The notes beneath the pieces were generated by a model. It saw nothing but the letters and a program-made list of their open reading frames with translations. It ran no database searches and was not told the DNA's origin. From Druceiella hillmani (lineage: Eukaryota; Arthropoda; Insecta; Lepidoptera; Hepialidae), in the NCBI GenBank assembly GCA_039881145.1, contig JAYKKI010000139.1, forward strand, positions 3,034,501 through 3,098,500: DNA of 64,000 bases, read 5' to 3'. Made by a program: the position numbers and the translations under genes. Numbering within the stretch: position 1 is the stretch's first letter; each line of letters starts with the position of its first letter. Positions 62,430 through 64,000 of this stretch are shown one piece after another.

Positions 62430-64000
62430 GTAAGAAGCATTGTAAACATAGGTTTTTCTCTATATATTCTGTACATCTATTCATCTATTCCTCCATTTGT
62501 TTTTTCTTTCTTTAAATAAGTGTAATTATAATAGTAAATAATGACCAGTGAAAAATATGTTGTTATAATGGTATACCGTCTATTGGACTGCCATTAATGC
62601 TATTAATATATTTTAAATATATTCTTATATATGTAAAATGGCAGAAATTTTTTTAGGCCTTCCATTGATACGGTTATCATTGGTCGAATTTTTTTTAAAT
62701 AAGAATGAGGTTTTTTATATAATATTTTGATTTGAAGCCCACTCTATTAAAGTTTGAATTGTGAAGTCACATATAACCTCTTCATTCACACTTGCCAATT
62801 ATGCAACTTTGAAGTTGAAAAATATGTAAAAATCTCGGTTCTAGAACGTCTACTATTTGATTTTAAACAAACGAATATATTTTGATAAAGTTTATAGGTT
62901 AATATATCTGTAAAAATTTGTTGATCACGTGATGATTCATCGAAATAATCGTTAAAAAATATAGGTACCATTTTAAATAATAATTATATTAAAAATATAG
63001 TTAAAAAAAAAGATATTTTATAATTTTATACGTAAACACTACACAAACAGCATGAGTAGAAAAGTTTAGTTGTTTTTGAATTTTTTTAATATTTATGTAT
63101 ATGTTATGTACTAAATACATAAAATAAAATATTGGCAATTGTAAGAAAAGAAAAAAATAATAATGTCAATAAAGCGACCCGAGCAACATCTTTTAATTAA
63201 ACAAAACCTGCATAATACGTACGAGTAAACAGTATTGCATGATTTAATTTTGGTATCAGTTAACATGTGTGTAAATTTGTGTCGATGAAAATAAAATATC
63301 ATACAAAAATTTAAGTTTAAAATTATTTTTATTTTAATTACTTTGATTTAAAATTTATTTAAATTATTTTTAAAATTAAATGTAATTATCGTACAAATTT
63401 TAATTAATAGTAAGCATTCAATTTTATATATGACATATATGTAAAAACGTTCTGTCCGATACTTTGCTGACAATGGAAAACCAACTGAAAAGTAATGTAG
63501 TGGGTCACTCACCTATGAAAGTTTTATTACTATTGTTATTGTTCATTACTATAATTTTTTTATTAAATTCATTAAATTACTTCTACTTTAATTATTTTAA
63601 AATGTAAATAAACATAATAAATTGTTAAATATACTAAAACAATCTAAATTAAGTAAATTTAAAAATGAAAATAAATGGCTATGCTGACAATTTACTGTAC
63701 ATTACTGATTTTAAGAAAGTACATATCTCACAGACGTAAAATCATTGTGAATTTATTAAAAATTATGACACTTTGGATAATTACCATAGTTTTCGTATTA
63801 TACCAAATTCTAATAAAATTGTAATGACATTTAGTTAATAAAATACATGAATTTGTATAAAATTTACTGAAATTTATTATTTGTTTACTACTTAGTAAAT
63901 GATAAAGTATTGCAAGTAAATACATAACGAATTTGAAACGGTCTGGTAGATGATTGGCTTACAATAGAAAGTCAGCAGAACGTAATTTGAAATACGCTTC
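62430..64000. other. AT-rich non-coding stretch
   Basis: No gene, repeat family or structured RNA is recognised up to the end of the window. Confidence 0.5.

Overview
This 64 kb window looks like AT-rich (about 30% GC by eye) non-coding nuclear DNA of an animal, most likely an insect. Three kinds of evidence point that way. There are decayed retroelement tails of the type common in insect genomes (a 'GGCCTATGTCCAGCAGTGGACTGA..GGGC(T)GATGATGATG'-like 3' end, seen in opposite orientations near 29.6 and 43.8 kb). There is a decayed mariner transposase fragment near 35 kb. There are tRNA-derived SINEs with an RNA polymerase III B box, and many long (TA)n arrays. I cannot name the species. No open reading frame exceeds 99 codons, and none of the longer ones resembles a conserved cellular protein, so I annotate no intact protein-coding gene. 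The window could be intergenic or lie inside a very long intron.

Layout. 0-5 kb: plain AT-rich DNA, an alternating G/C-rich simple repeat, a large (TA)n array and a tRNA-derived SINE (3.8-4.0 kb). 5.2-6.7 kb: a (TA)n array, then a diverged tandem array of roughly 160-200 bp units. 12-20 kb: two pairs of old dispersed repeats (12.05/19.99 kb and 18.2/19.1 kb), a first copy of an inverted-arm repeat family (14.6 kb), several small tandem duplications, and a locally GC-richer patch at 16.9-17.3 kb with a TATA+Inr-like motif pair and a hairpin. 24.9-28.3 kb: four hairpins, including a perfect spacerless palindrome of about 134 bp. 28.8-29.7 kb: a second copy of the inverted-arm family followed by a SINE with a LINE-like tail. 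34.8-35.1 kb: mariner relic. 36.27-36.63 kb: third copy of the inverted-arm family, flanked by 13-bp direct repeats. 37.67-39.71 kb: a large inverted repeat with arms of about 725 and 760 bp. 43.6-50.6 kb: several (TA)n arrays, a retroelement tail, a probable LINE C-terminal relic (46.3-46.7 kb) and a 32/190 bp tandem repeat. 54.4 kb: second SINE copy. 57.3-58.35 kb: a roughly 1 kb element with inverted ends and internal units of about 131 bp. The rest is unassignable AT-rich sequence.

The most interesting signal is the inverted-arm repeat family at 14.6, 28.9 and 36.3 kb. Its arms share a block that can be drawn as a hammerhead-ribozyme-like fold (CUGAAGA, a stem II hairpin, GAAA, then a very short CCUAGG stem III ending in UC, closed by CCAC/GUGG). 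One extra U sits next to the catalytic box, and no copy here is intact. The second most interesting signal is the large inverted repeat at 37.7-39.7 kb, which would give long hairpin RNA if transcribed. I see no gene network or operon, so statements about function are limited to the repeats themselves.
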